Shown: positions 51,280 to 63,198 of the stretch, piece by piece
Layout: each line of letters begins with the position of its first letter
Numbering within the stretch: position 1 is the stretch's first letter
NCBI GenBank assembly: GCA_019096065.1
Contig: JAGUCH010000005.1
Location: 5,766,001 to 5,830,000 of the forward strand
Length of the DNA stretch: 64,000 nt
Direction of reading: 5' to 3'
Origin: Paracyclopina nana
Lineage: Eukaryota > Arthropoda > Copepoda > Cyclopoida > Cyclopettidae
Position numbers and translations under genes: made by a program
The notes under the pieces: model-generated
Told to the model about the DNA's origin: nothing
The model's database searches: none
Seen by the model: only the letters and a program-made list of their open reading frames with translations

Positions 51280-52979
51280 TAGCTTCATTGATTGCAGAAA
51301 ATATCTGCTATAGCAAAAATATGGCTAAAGCCTTTTTCATGAACAACAAAATAATTGTTTTGAAAAAAATATTGATTTGGGGTTTTAGAAACAGAAGAAG
51401 TCAGAGTGAGACAGAGCAATGTTTTCAAGGGCAAATCGAGCAATTTTTGGCATGCTAAATCAAATTTTTAAAACTTTTATAACGAAATAATTTCTATAAG
51501 CTAATTATTTGCAATGAATGCACCCATTTGAGTCAAGAATTGAGGAAAAAATGAGATTGCTTACATTTTAGTATTTTTCATACTTATAAATAGTTTCTTC
51601 CATGTATTAATTTTTTGTGCATTTTTGTGATGTGTCATGGGGCTTACATGAACAGGGCATAAGACAGCTTTGGTCGGACACGCACATGGTAACGTAGCAG
51701 CATAGGAGAGCAGAAAAAGTGGGCATCCAAGTCAAATACTCAAACGAACTTCACCCTGGAGCAATCGGTGTGTGAACAAAGTATCCCTCGAAAGCTGTCA
51801 GGCCTTTATTGTATTGCGATTTTGGAAAGTTCTGCTGTAGCAAAAAGAACTGAACGTAGGTAGAGGCAAAACTGCGTGGAGCATGAAAATTGTGCCTTTT
51901 TCCCTCAAGAGATAAAGTAGGAGGTGAAAATGAATGAATATACTACCTACTTCGGCTAACGAAGAGCAATTGGCCTAAATATATAAGTGGCCAGGCTGAT
52001 GTAGAACTAATATGATAATTGCTTCATACCAACCATCCATGAGGGTTCTACGTAAAAATAAGGTTTGTTCATCAGAAAAACTGCATTGTGCTAAAATAAA
52101 ATGCTTAAAATCAACGCCAAGAAAAGGTGAAATATTTGAATGTTCCCTTGTATGTAAGTGGTATCAGATTGTATTATTTATGCTGTATTTATTCTGGTGC
52201 AGTAGGTGAACACCGCATAAATGCTCAAAGAAAAAACTGCTTGTCTTGTCATTGTTTTTTGGCCAGGTTAAAAAAAGGCTTTGGCAAGCTAGCAGTATTT
52301 CGCAAGAGCTAGCTTTTTTGGGGTTCCTTTTATCTACTTCTCCCCAAGCAGCAGCAGCAGAAGCAGCGGCTTTTTGATGCTGAAAAAAATAAGACAAGCA
52401 GGGTTTCTTTTGTTGACTCTGTAATTCACCCTTCATTAGTGGCAGGAGATCAAGATGAGTTGCTGCTCTATAAGGAAGCAACGTGCAACTTTGCCAAAAG
52501 ATTGAAGTGCAAAAAAAACCTTTTATCTCCTCTCCTCTTTTTTCCTCTCTTTTGAGAGCTGCATGAGGATGTGAGAATTCATCAGTGGAATTGAAACCGA
52601 GAAAATCAGTATTCGACAAAACAAAAGGAAAAGCCGTTTTTCCTCTAAATATTTCCTAAGACAATGTTCATGTGCAAAGGTGCTTTTCAGAAAGTAAAAA
52701 ATTGTCACAAGGCAAAGGAGTTTTGATAACAGGCCACTTTAGAAGGGCTTCTCAACTAGTTGAACTGAGAATCGGGTTGACAAATTTAGGGCAAGAATCG
52801 GAAATTTTTTAATTACTTCAGCTGTTGTAATAACTCTGCATTTTGAGAGTTGTTGGTTCATATTTTATTCGTGTGATGCATGTAGATAGTAACCAGTTTA
52901 TTGGCACTGAAATTGAAGTAAACTTTGAGCGGTTTCTTTCAATTAGTCTTTAATCGACCTATTTTTACCCAAAGTAAAC
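51280..52979. other. Spacer between the two large elements
   Basis: About 1.7 kb of AT-rich sequence. Short open frames show no recognisable domain or splice structure. No gene seen. Confidence 0.5.
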
Positions 52980-53029
52980 GGCCCGATCCGTGGCGTGTTT
53001 TTTCATAGGCACTATGTGACTATGTAAAC
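52980..53029 (+). repeat. Left 50-bp terminal inverted repeat
   Basis: Identical over 50 bases to the reverse complement of 61122-61171. Confidence 0.93.
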
Positions 53030-53305
53030 ATGCTTAAGTAGCTGCGATAGTCAGCTTGAGTCTTTTATTTCATTGAAGTAAAATGGCTGACTATTGCGAG
53101 CTGCATTACATAAAAAGCAACTCATGGCTGACTAAACGCTTTTTGATCAGTCTTTGAGCCAGTTTGCTGAGAAATGATGCCAATACTTCCCAAAAAAGCC
53201 AAAATCAGCCGTCTTATTTGAAGAATCCAAAAATAACCACCCAAAATGTGCACGTTTGCTTTTGTTTACATTTTACTTTTGCTGGGCCGACGGCATGTGA
53301 GACTC

Positions 53306-54060
53306 AAGTCAAGAAAATCGCCGATTCAACCTCAAATATCGCCAATTTGACCTCGAAAATCGCCGATTTGACCTCGAAAGTCGCCGATTCGGCCTCGGAA
53401 ATCGCCGATTTTGACCTCGGAAATCGCCGATTTTGACCTCGGAAATCACCGATTCGGCCTCGGTAATTGCCGATTTGACCTCGAAAATAGCCAATTCGAC
53501 CTCGGAAATCGTCGATTTGGCCTCGGAAATCGCCCATTCGGCCTCGAAGATCGCCGATTTGACCTCGGAAATCGCCGATTCGGCCTCGGAAATAGCCGAT
53601 TCGGCCTCGGAAATCGCCGATTTGACCTCGAAAATTGTGATTCGACCTCGGAAATCGGACTTAAGTCAAGAAAATCGCCGATTCAACCTCAAATATCGCC
53701 AATTTGACCTCGAAAATCGCCAATTTGACCTCGAAAGTCGCCGATTCGACCTCGAAAATCGCCGATTCGACCTCGAAAATCGCCGAGTCTGGCCCCGAAA
53801 ATCGCCGATTTGGCCTTGAAAATCGCCGATTCTGCCTCGCAAATCGCCGATTCTGCCTCGCAAATCGCCGATTCGGCCTCGGAAATCGCCGATTTGACCT
53901 CCAAAATAGCCAATTCGACCTCGAAAATCGCCGATTTGGCCTCGGAAATCACCCAATCGGCCTCGAAAGTCGCCAAGACGGCATCCAAAATCGCTGATTC
54001 AACCTCAAAAATCGCTGATTCAACCTCGAAAATTGCCAATTGAACCTCAAAAATCACCGA
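53306..54060 (+). repeat. 21-bp tandem array, open in several frames
   Basis: About 36 units of the form tcgccgatttgacctcgaaaa, 21 bp each with substitutions. Because the unit is a multiple of three and lacks stops, several forward and reverse frames stay open. One forward frame reads as the heptad IADLTSK/IADSASE, another as RRFDLEN. A longer period exists: the block starting aagtcaagaaaatcgccgat at 53306 recurs at 53663, 357 bp later, exactly 17 units. No Met-initiated gene with splice support was found, so I call it a minisatellite. Confidence 0.9.
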
Positions 54061-54249
54061 CAGATGACTTAAAAGCTTAAAAACGGTACGGATCAATGTA
54101 CTTAATAGTTTAGAATCAATTAAATAATGAAATCTTTTTGCAGGTCTTTTTTATGAGTGAAAAAGCTGCCGAATTTGGACTTGAAAAGTGGCGCATTTGA
54201 AAGTGGAGAAATTAGCCTTGATGAAAGCTGATTTTTGGCCCCAAAAATT

Positions 54250-57200
54250 GGTACTAGTAGCGTAAGAGTTGCTCTATGGATAAGCTGGTGGGGTACGTCG
54301 AATAATATTGGAAGAGTTCACTCTTTCAAGGTTTAACGGCCAGATTCTCATCAGTGATGCCTAGCTGTCCAACCTTACATGCCTAAGAATGGCAATCATA
54401 TCAGTGGTCACATTAGATTGTTAGCAAATTAGCGTAAGAGTTGCTCTATGGATAAGCTGGTGGGGTACGTCGAATAATATTGGGAGAGTTCGCTCTTTCA
54501 AGGTTTAACGGCCAGATTCTCATCAGTGATGCCTAGCTGTCCAACCTTACATGCCTAAGAATGGCAATCATATCAGTGGTCACATTAGATTGTTAGCAAA
54601 TTAGCGTAAGAGTTGCTCTATGGATAAGCTGGTGGGGTACGTCGAATAATATTGGGAGAGTTCGCTCTTTCAAGGTTTAACGGCCAGATTCTCATCAGTG
54701 ATGCCTAGCTGTCCAACCTTACATGCCTTAGAATGGCAATCATATCAGTGGTCACATTAGATTATTAGCGTAAGAGTTGCTCTATGGATAAGCTGGTGGG
54801 GTACGTCGAATAATATTGGGAGAGTTCGCTCTTTCAAGGTTTAACGGCCAGATTCTCATCAGTGATGCCTAGCTGTCCAACCTTACATGCCTAAGAATGG
54901 CAATCATATCAGTGGTCACATTAGATTGTTAGCAAATTAGCGTAAGAGTTGCTCTATGGATAAGCTGGTGGGGTACGTCGAATAATATTGGAAGAGTTCA
55001 CTCTTTCAAGGTTTAACGGCCAGATTCTCATCAGTGATGCCTAGCTGTCCAACCTTACATGCCTAAGAATGGCAATCATATCAGTGGTCACATTAGATTG
55101 TTAGCAAATTAGCGTAAGAGTTGCTCTATGGATAAGCTGGAGGGGTACGTCGAATAATATTGGGAGAGTTCGCTCTTTCAAGGTTTAACGGCCAGATTCT
55201 CATCAGTGATGCCTAGCTGTCCAACCTTACATGCCTTAGAATGGCAATCATATCAGTGGTCACATTAGATTATTAGCGTAAGAGTTGCTCTATGGATAAG
55301 CTGGTGGGGTACGTCGAATAATATTGGGAGAGTTCGCTCTTTCAAGGTTTAACGGCCTGATTCTCATCAGTGATGCCTAGCTGTCCAACCTTACATGCCT
55401 AAGAATGGCAATCATATCAGTGGTCACATTAGATTGTTAGCAAATTAGCGTAAGAGTTGCTCTATGGATAAGCTGGTGGGGTACGTCGAATAATATTGGG
55501 AGAGTTCGCTCTTTCAAGGTTTAACGGCCAGATTCTCATCAGTGATGCCTAGCTGTCCAACCTTACATGCCTTAGAATGGCAATCATATCAGTGGTCACA
55601 TTAGATTATTAGCGTAAGAGTTGCTCTATGGATAAGCTGGTGGGGTACGTCGAATAATATTGGGAGAGTTCGCTCTTTCAAGGTTTAACGGCCAGATTCT
55701 CATCAGTGATGCCTAGCTGTCCAACCTTACATGCCTTAGAATGGCAATCATATCAGTGGTCACATTAGATTGTTAGCAAATTAGCGTAAGAGTTGCTCTA
55801 TGGATAAGCTGGTGGGGTACGTCGAATAATATTGGGAGAGTTTGCTCTTTCAAGGTTTAACGGCCAGATTCTCATCAGTGATGCCTAGCTGTCCAACCTT
55901 ACATGCCTAAGAATGGCAATCATATCAGTGGTCACATTAGATTGTTAGCAAATTAGCGTAAGAGTTGCTCTATGGATAAGCTGGTGGGGTACGTCGAATA
56001 ATATTGGGAGAGTTCGCTCTTTCAAGGTTTAACGGCCAGATTCTCATCAGTGATGCCTAGCTGTCCAACCTTACATGCCTTAGAATGGCAATCATATCAG
56101 TGGTCACATTAGATTATTAGCGTAAGAGTTGCTCTATGGATAAGCTGGTGGGGTACGTCGAATAATATTGGGAGAGTTCGCTCTTTCAAGGTTTAACGGC
56201 CAGATTCTCATCAGTGATGCCTAGCTGTCCAACCTTACATGCCTAAGAATGGCAATCATATCAGTGGTCACATTAGATTGTTAGCAAATTAGCGTAAGAG
56301 TTGCTCTATGGATAAGCTGGTGGGGTACGTCGAATAATATTGGAAGAGTTCACTCTTTCAAGGTTTAACGGCCAGATTCTCATCAGTGATGCCTAGCTGT
56401 CCAACCTTACATGCCTAAGAATGGCAATCATATCAGTGGTCACATTAGATTGTTAGCAAATTAGCGTAAGAGTTGCTCTATGGATAAGCTGGTGGGGTAC
56501 GTCGAATAATATTGGGAGAGTTCGCTCTTTCAAGGTTTAACGGCCAGATTCTCATCAGTGATGCCTAGCTGTCCAACCTTACATGCCTAAGAATGGCAAT
56601 CATATCAGTGGTCACATTAGATTGTTAGCAAATTAGCGTAAGAGTTGCTCTATGGATAAGCTGGTGGGGTACGTCGAATAATATTGGGAGAGTTTGCTCT
56701 TTCAAGGTTTAACGGCCAGATTCTCATCAGTGATGCCTAGCTGTCCAACCTTACACGCCTAAGAATGGCAATCAAATCAGTGGTCACATTAGATTGTTAG
56801 CAAATTAGCGTAAGAGTTGCTCTATGGATAAGCTGGTGGGGTACGTCGAATAATATTGGGAGAGTTCGCTCTTTCAAGGTTTAACGGCCAGATTCTCATC
56901 AGTGATGCCTAGCTGTCCAACCTTACATGCCTAAGAATGGCAATCATATCAGTGGTCACATTAGATTGTTAGCAAATTAGCGTAAGAGTTGCTCTATGGA
57001 TAAGCTGGTGGGGTACGTCGAATAATATTGGGAGAGTTCGCTCTTTCAAGGTTTAACGGCCAGATTCTCATCAGTGATGCCTAGCTGTCCAACCTTACAT
57101 GCCTAAGAATGGCAATCATATCAGTGGTCACATTAGATTGTTAGCAAATTAGCGTAAGAGTTGCTCTATGGATAAGCTGGTGGGGTACGTCGAATAATAT

Positions 57201-57622
57201 TGGGAGAGTTCGCTCTTTCAAGGTTTAACGGCCAGATTCTCATCAGTGATGCCTAGCTGTCCAACCTTACATGCCTAAGAATGGCAATCATATCAGTGGT
57301 CACATTAGATTGTTAGCAAATTAGCGTAAGAGTTGCTCTATGGATAAGCTGGTGGGGTACGTCGAATAATATTGGGAGAGTTTGCTCTTTCAAGGTTTAA
57401 CGGCCAGATTCTCATCAGTGATGCCTAGCTGTCCAACCTTACACGCCTAAGAATGGCAATCAAATCAGTGGTCACATTAGATTGTTAGCAAATTAGCGTA
57501 AGAGTTGCTCTATGGATAAGCTGGTGGGGTACGTCGAATAATATTGGGAGAGTTCGCTCTTTCAAGGTTTAACGGCCAGATTCTCATCAGTGATGCCTAG
57601 CTGTCCAACCTTACTTGCCTTA
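54250..57622 (+). repeat. 172-bp satellite array (20 units; 164-bp variants)
   Basis: Unit starts (at cgtaagagttgctctatgg) are 54261, 54433, 54605, 54769, 54941, 55113, 55277, 55449, 55613, 55785, 55957, 56121, 56293, 56465, 56637, 56809, 56981, 57153, 57325 and 57497. Spacing is 172 bp, except four units of 164 bp (starting 54605, 55113, 55449 and 55957) that lack 8 bp at the junction (attattagcg instead of attgttagcaaattagcg). Units differ at only a few positions. The last is truncated near 57622. No coding potential. Confidence 0.97.
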
Positions 57623-57869
57623 GTATGGGATTTATTTATGAAATTTTGTAGAGTTTTATAAACATTTGAAACTTAATTGACTACATTTGCTGATTTTTTT
57701 CATTTTTCATGGTGCATGGTTTATCCTAACGTAAAATTGGAGGTTGCTTAGGATGGAAATTGAGTCAACTGGCCTCTATTCATAAATTGCTGAAGCAGAT
57801 AAATACTTAGCAATTGGATGGATAGTGATCAGCTTACAGAACGATTCATAGGAGCTCTGGCCAAATGTG

Positions 57870-59440
57870 TACAATCAGCAACTTAAGTGGCGTGATGCTT
57901 AAGGCATGGCAGCTTTTGTGATGGCATAAGTTTATTGTGGCATCTATGTTTTGTGTAAGATGAGCAACTTAAGTTGCCATATGCATGAGGCCTCTGAGTT
58001 TGTTGGAAGACAAGCAGCTTAAGTTGTTATGTGAATAGGGCATCGCATAAGTTTGCTGTGGCCTCTGAGTTTGATGGAAGACGAGCAGCCTAAGTTGTTA
58101 TGTGAAAAAGGCATGGCATAAGTTTGCTGCGGCCTATGAGTTTGATGGAAGACGAGCAGCTTAAGTTGCTATGCGAAAGAGGCATGGCATAAGTTTGCTG
58201 TGGCCTATGAGTTTGATGGAAGACGAGCAGCCTAAGTTGTTATGTGAAAAAGGCATGGCATAAGTTTGCTGTGGCCTCTGAGTTTGATGGAAGACAAGCA
58301 GCCTAAGTTGTTATGTGAAAAAGGCATGGCATAAGTTTGCTGTGGCCTATGAGTTTGATGGAAGACGAGCAGCCTAAGTTGTCATGTGAATAAGGCATGG
58401 CATAAGTTTGCTGCGGCCTCTCTGTTTGATGGAAGACAAGCAGCCTAAGTTATTATGGGAAAGAGGCATGGCATAAGTTTGCTGTGGCCTCTGAGTTTGA
58501 TGGAAGACGAGCAGCCTAAGTTGTTATGTGAAAAAGGCATGGCATAAGTTTGCTGTAGCCTCTGAGTTTGATGAAAGACGAGCAGCCTAAGTTGTTATGT
58601 GAAAAAGGCATGGCATAAGTTTGCTGCGGCCTATGAGTTTGATGGAAGACGAGCAGCTTAAGTTGCTATGCGAAAGAGGCATGGCATAAGTTTGCTGTGG
58701 CCTATGAGTTTGATGGAAGACGAGCAGCCTAAGTTGTCATGTGAATAAGGCATGGCATAAGTTTGCTGCGGCCTCTCTGTTTGATGGAAGACAAGCAGCC
58801 TAAGTTATTATGGGAAAGAGGCATGGCATAAGTTTGCTGTGGCCTCTGAGTTTGATGGAAGACAAGCAGCCTAAGTTATTATGCGAAAGAGGCATGGCAT
58901 AAGTTTGCTGCGGCCTCTAAGTTTGATGGAAGACGAGCAGCTTAAGTTGCTATATTCATGGGGCATGGTATATGTTTAGCCTCTGAGTTTGGTGGAGGAC
59001 GAGCAGCTTAAGTTGCTATATGCATGTGGCATGGCATAAGTTTGCTGTAGCCTCTGAGTTTGGCGGAGGACAAGCAGCTTAAGCTGCTATAGCAGCTTAA
59101 GCTGCTATAGCAGCTATATGCATGAGGCATGGCATAAGTTTGCTGTAGCCTCTGAGTTTGGTGGAGGATGAGCAACTTAAGTTGCTATATGCATGTGGCA
59201 TGGCATAAGTTTGCTGTAGCCTCTGAGTTTGGCGGAGCATGAGGCATGGCATAAGTTTGCTGTAGCCTCTGAGTTTGGCGGAGGATGAGCAGCTTAATTT
59301 GCTATGTGCATGAGGCATAGCTTAAGATAACTGTTGCCTCTGAGTTTGGTGGAGGATGAGCAGCTTAAGTTCCTTTATGCATGTGGCATTGCATAAGTTA
59401 GCTCTGGCCTCTGAGTTTAGTGGAAGGTGAAGCGTTTTCT
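57870..59440 (+). repeat. 71-bp tandem array
   Basis: About 20 units containing gtttgctgtggcctctgag, tttgatggaagacgagcag and cctaagttgttatg. Spacing in the centre is 71 bp (for example 58051, 58122, 58193). Units diverge towards both ends; the right part shifts to tttggcggaggatgagcag and contains a palindrome, gcttaagctgctatagcagc, near 59090-59110. Unrelated in sequence to the 172-bp satellite. Confidence 0.93.
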
Positions 59441-61121
59441 TGTCAGGACAGTTAGCTGTGGCCACTTGGTTTAGTTGAAGTTCCTGACCAGCGTAGGCTG
59501 CACTAGTTTGCTGTTGCCAATGAGGAAGGTGAGGATGATTTGAATTAAAAATACCACGTAAAAAATAAGGCTTTCTATTTCTAGCTATATGTAAAGGATG
59601 CTGCTCATGGACTCAAGAAATGCACGAAGCGGACAGCTCTGAAGAAGCTCTAAAATGGTCAGAATTGGCAGTAGTATGGTTCCAATTACTGCGCCACACC
59701 CTGTAAAATGGACCAACTATGCTATGAATGGCTTCAATGATGAAATGCTGTCCTAGAATTGAAGAGCCAATGAATTCTTTATATTTAATGTTGTCAAATT
59801 TTTGTATCAATTGTCTTTTTGATTATATGAGATAATGTGATGAGATACATCTAGGTAGGATAGAAGCAGGCACCCTTAATAAATTGTTAAGATAGATAGG
59901 TAGACACAGGCCCGTCCACCAAGGCATGCCTTGACGCAACTTTTTTAAGTCTCACGCAACCAAGATTCTGTCATTAGTTGGAGGGCGCCACAGTCGCCCA
60001 AGTACATTAAAAAAAGCGCTAAATTCAAAATTAGATTTTGCGGCCCCTTGGCTGGCGTGAAGTTGAGCGCACGCTAGTGAATGATGCGAGTGACGTATTA
60101 ATCTGAGCTACCAGATTTGGCTTTTTTCCGACAAATTTGCCCTCATTAGACTCTTTCTGTAAGTGACAGATTTTTTCTTATCAAATAGAGTAGTTCCGCT
60201 TGGTTATTTCCACAGAATTCTAATTTTTTTTTCTGTCAGAAGCCCTTCCATAGCATAGTTAGACCGCGTGTTAAGCTAATTTCAGCTGGTAGTTCACCTT
60301 ACATTCTAGATCATCTTGGGTAGACATATATTTTTTATTCCTTTTTCATGATCTAGTAAGTTAGGCCACAAGAAAAGTACCTAAAAGTGCCTTGGGGAAA
60401 TCCTTCATTAGGCCAGCCAGTCACCTCCATTGCACCCAGCCTGCACACTCTACAACACCGGTATGAGGCCAAAAAGATTCCTGACCAGAACCAGTATGAG
60501 GCCAAAAAGATGCCTGAGAAGAAGGCCAATCCACCAATTGGGGCTTTATTGCTTTCATGTGGCCAATGACAGCAATAGTTCATTAATAAAATAGTAAAAT
60601 TAAGGCCTTTCAAGCCTGCATTTTTGGGCCATTCAAGGCTGCAAACTCTGGCATTGAAGACTGTCTTCAACTTCAGGTCATTAAAAACTGCAGAATCTGG
60701 CTTTCAAGGCCACTAATTCCACTAATTCTGGCTGTTCAAGACTGCAAATTGAACTTTCATTTTTATACTGTTGCAGAAAATTTTAATTGTGAAAATAAAT
60801 GCTCATGACTTGGTATCTCTACATTTTGTGCTTTGAGAGCAGTATATCTGATGAACTATGATCATTTCTAAAGAGAGCTGCTCAATGATTAGATATTTTT
60901 GACAACTGGAAAGCAATAACTCAAGTAAAAATAAGCCAATCTCTGATTAAAATGGATTTTTTTGGCAGAAACAATTGTTGCTCAAACTTCTTATTAGTGT
61001 TGATAGTCACCAAGTACTTAAGCACCTTGACATGCTATTTAAATGCCATGGTATGCTATTTAAATACTTGCAGTTTAGCTGCTTAAATAGTAGCTACTTA
61101 AGTAGCGGAGTGTATAGTCAC
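59441..61121. other. Non-repetitive right part of the TIR-bounded unit
   Basis: AT-rich, with no transposase or other domain. Contains a short internal duplication (tatgaggccaaaaagat at about 60464 and 60495) and a run of related phrases built on 'caaggc...gcaaactctgg' at 60600-60740. Possibly relics of the element's ancestral interior. Confidence 0.45.
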
Positions 61122-61171
61122 GTTTACATAGTCACATAGTGCCTATGAAAAAACACGCCACGGATCGGGCC
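61122..61171 (-). repeat. Right 50-bp terminal inverted repeat
   Basis: Exact reverse complement of 52980-53029; followed by aac. Confidence 0.93.
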
Positions 61172-63198
61172 AACATCACCTGAAGTTTATTTCTGCGTTT
61201 GTCATATGACAATTTTTCTGGTATAAGTAAGGTATTCGGCGTGAATTATCGTAATTTGGATGGTACATGAGTTTCGATTAAGCTTTGTTTTGCAGAGAGG
61301 AAAGCCAGTGGAGAAAAATTGGCTGAATCGGAATTAGCACAGTGCATCTCTCGCAACCTTCCCATAATTAATTCCGAGGAGGATTCTTCTTGAATTAGTA
61401 GGTCATTGAATGCAGCTTAACCGAAGTCGACGTAGGCAGACACTGCAAACAATCTCGAGCTATCGCTTCACAAATATCGATTATGGGAAAAGAAAGTCAA
61501 CATGACGATCGCCACTGGAATTGCGAAGAAGAAGAAGCAATCAGTGTGTAAAAAGCAATTTGCCGCAAAACAAAGAAAGCCTTTTAAAAAACGCGGGGCC
61601 TTGCGCGAGAAATGATAGAGCTTGTGCGTAATCTCCTAAGCATGAGTTAATGCCCGAAAACAAATGAAGAAGCATCAGCTGATGCTCAAGCTGGAAGAAG
61701 AAGCTTTACACAAAAGAGAGAGGGAGAGAGTGGAGAGCAGCTACGTATGCAGTGAGAGCTCTCTTTTTGGTATATACCACTACATATCCCTGATGCGAGT
61801 AGAAAGGGTGCCCACCTTGAGGACGAGTGACGTCGAAGTACATAACCTTCTATTGCCGCAGAAGCTGCAGCGCAGGGCTACCAGATTGGGAGCAGCACGG
61901 AGTGACCTCCGTGGAGGCCGCAGTAGCAGCAGAGAAGGCGTGCGAGGCCGACTTGAGCTTAAGCTACTCAGTACTACTTCAGTGCTCGGTTGCTAACAAC
62001 GAGTACACTGGCCGCGAGGATTGTCGAGCAGCAGCCGCAGCAGCCTTCACTGTGTTGCAATTTCGCTTGAACAAAAAAAGAGACATTCGCGGCCTTCGGC
62101 GAGCAAAATCCAACTTCGGTGAGGCCAGCATCATCGTGAGGTCGTCCCCGCGAATTTCGCCTACTGTGGCCAGCCTCGGAGCCTCGGTCGCGTAAGTTTT
62201 CCGTTTATGTTATATATGTCGCGCGCGCGCGCATGCGTCAAAGGCTCAGAGCAACTTTGGGGCATAATAATTCGGTTCGACCCGCAATCAAACTAATAAT
62301 CTCGTTGCTGCTCCACCAAAGCGGAAAAATCGCATTAGGGCTCGTTACGTTGCGTGCAATAATAATAATTTCCATTATCCGCTTTGGAATACGTGAGTCG
62401 CCGTAATGCGGCAATGCCCGCTTAAGTGGCACGAAAGCGCGTTTGCCGGTCGAAATGCATATCATCTTTTCCGCAACAGTGTGGCCTCGTCGTGCCGCCC
62501 ATGGTGAATTGCGGAGGCCGTGGTCGCTGCAGCAGCTCCAGCCTCCAGCTCTGGCTTGTTCGGAGCAACGAAGCAAGAAGAAGTGACTGGTGTAGAAGCG
62601 GCAAAGCCTGTGACCACCGAAGCAGCAGCAGCCATCGGCCTCGAGCCCTCGTCTTGGAAGAAGAGCAGTGGCGGAGGCCGACATGGCCGTCGGCCTCGAG
62701 CGGCTGCAGCAGCCTCTTCCGCAAGAGCAGCACCACGACTAGCCGTAGACTAGCCAGCCACGGACGCCGCGCGGCCTCCAAGAGAATTAGAAAGCCGCCA
62801 CTGCGAGCGACGACGACTGCGAGCTCAGCCAGTTGCAGCAACAAGAACGAGGTCGCAGCTGCACCCCCCAAGTCCACGACCGAGTCCAGAAACGAGGCGA
62901 GGACAACAAAAGCTTCAGCAGCAGCCTCATGGCCAGCGGGCTCACCCTCGCAGCAGGGGTGGCCTCGGCGGAGGAGGCCTCGCCCCATCGCACCACTATC
63001 CAGCCGCTGATTCTTGAGCCCGCTGCAGAGTGAGACACCCATGTGCGAGCGGCCTCGGAGACCCGCCATGAAGTCCTCCGACAGCTCGCGACCTCGCAAC
63101 AGCCGCATCAAGTGACCTCTCATGCATAACGACGAGGACAGCTGAGGGATCGCGGGCCTCACTCACCCTTCGTGACAGTGATTCGCGGTCCCTGCAGT
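61172..63198. promoter_or_regulatory. GC-rich upstream region of the RGS gene
   Basis: From about 61850 the sequence becomes GC-rich with many GCA/GCC triplets and CpGs. It includes an alternating (CG)n run at 62220-62232. Long frames are open on both strands here, but they overlap each other and carry no domain, so I treat the interval as promoter and 5' UTR, possibly with an unrecognised 5' exon. Confidence 0.45.

Larger units (their letters stand above)
52980..61171. mobile_element. 8,192-bp TIR-bounded unit carrying three tandem arrays
   Basis: Perfect 50-bp inverted repeats at 52980-53029 and 61122-61171 begin GGCCCGATCCGTGGCGTG and end CTATGTAAAC. The flanking trinucleotide is AAC on both sides (52977-52979 and 61172-61174), a candidate 3-bp target duplication. 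Just inside each end are further imperfect palindromes (taagtagctgcgatagtcagc on the left, gctacttaagtagc on the right). The interior has no recognisable transposase and instead holds a 21-bp array, a 172-bp satellite and a 71-bp array. I interpret it as a non-autonomous DNA transposon in which satellites expanded; the superfamily is undetermined. Confidence 0.8.

Noticed and set aside
53304-54096. Six-way open frames in the 21-bp array as real genes
   Set aside because: They follow automatically from a stop-free 21-bp unit. No Met-initiated, spliced structure or unique sequence supports a gene.
54250-57622. CRISPR array
   Set aside because: The repeats are contiguous 172-bp units without unique spacers, in a eukaryotic context. 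This is a satellite.
52980-61171. Helitron or retrotransposon identity for the satellite-bearing unit
   Set aside because: Perfect 50-bp inverted ends argue for a TIR element. No reverse transcriptase, integrase or Rep/helicase peptide, poly(A) tail or LTR was seen.
62238-63162. Long overlapping open frames on both strands (up to about 246 codons) in the GC-rich upstream region
   Set aside because: They overlap each other on opposite strands, have Ala/Arg/Ser-biased composition typical of GC-rich non-coding DNA, and show no domain or splice support.
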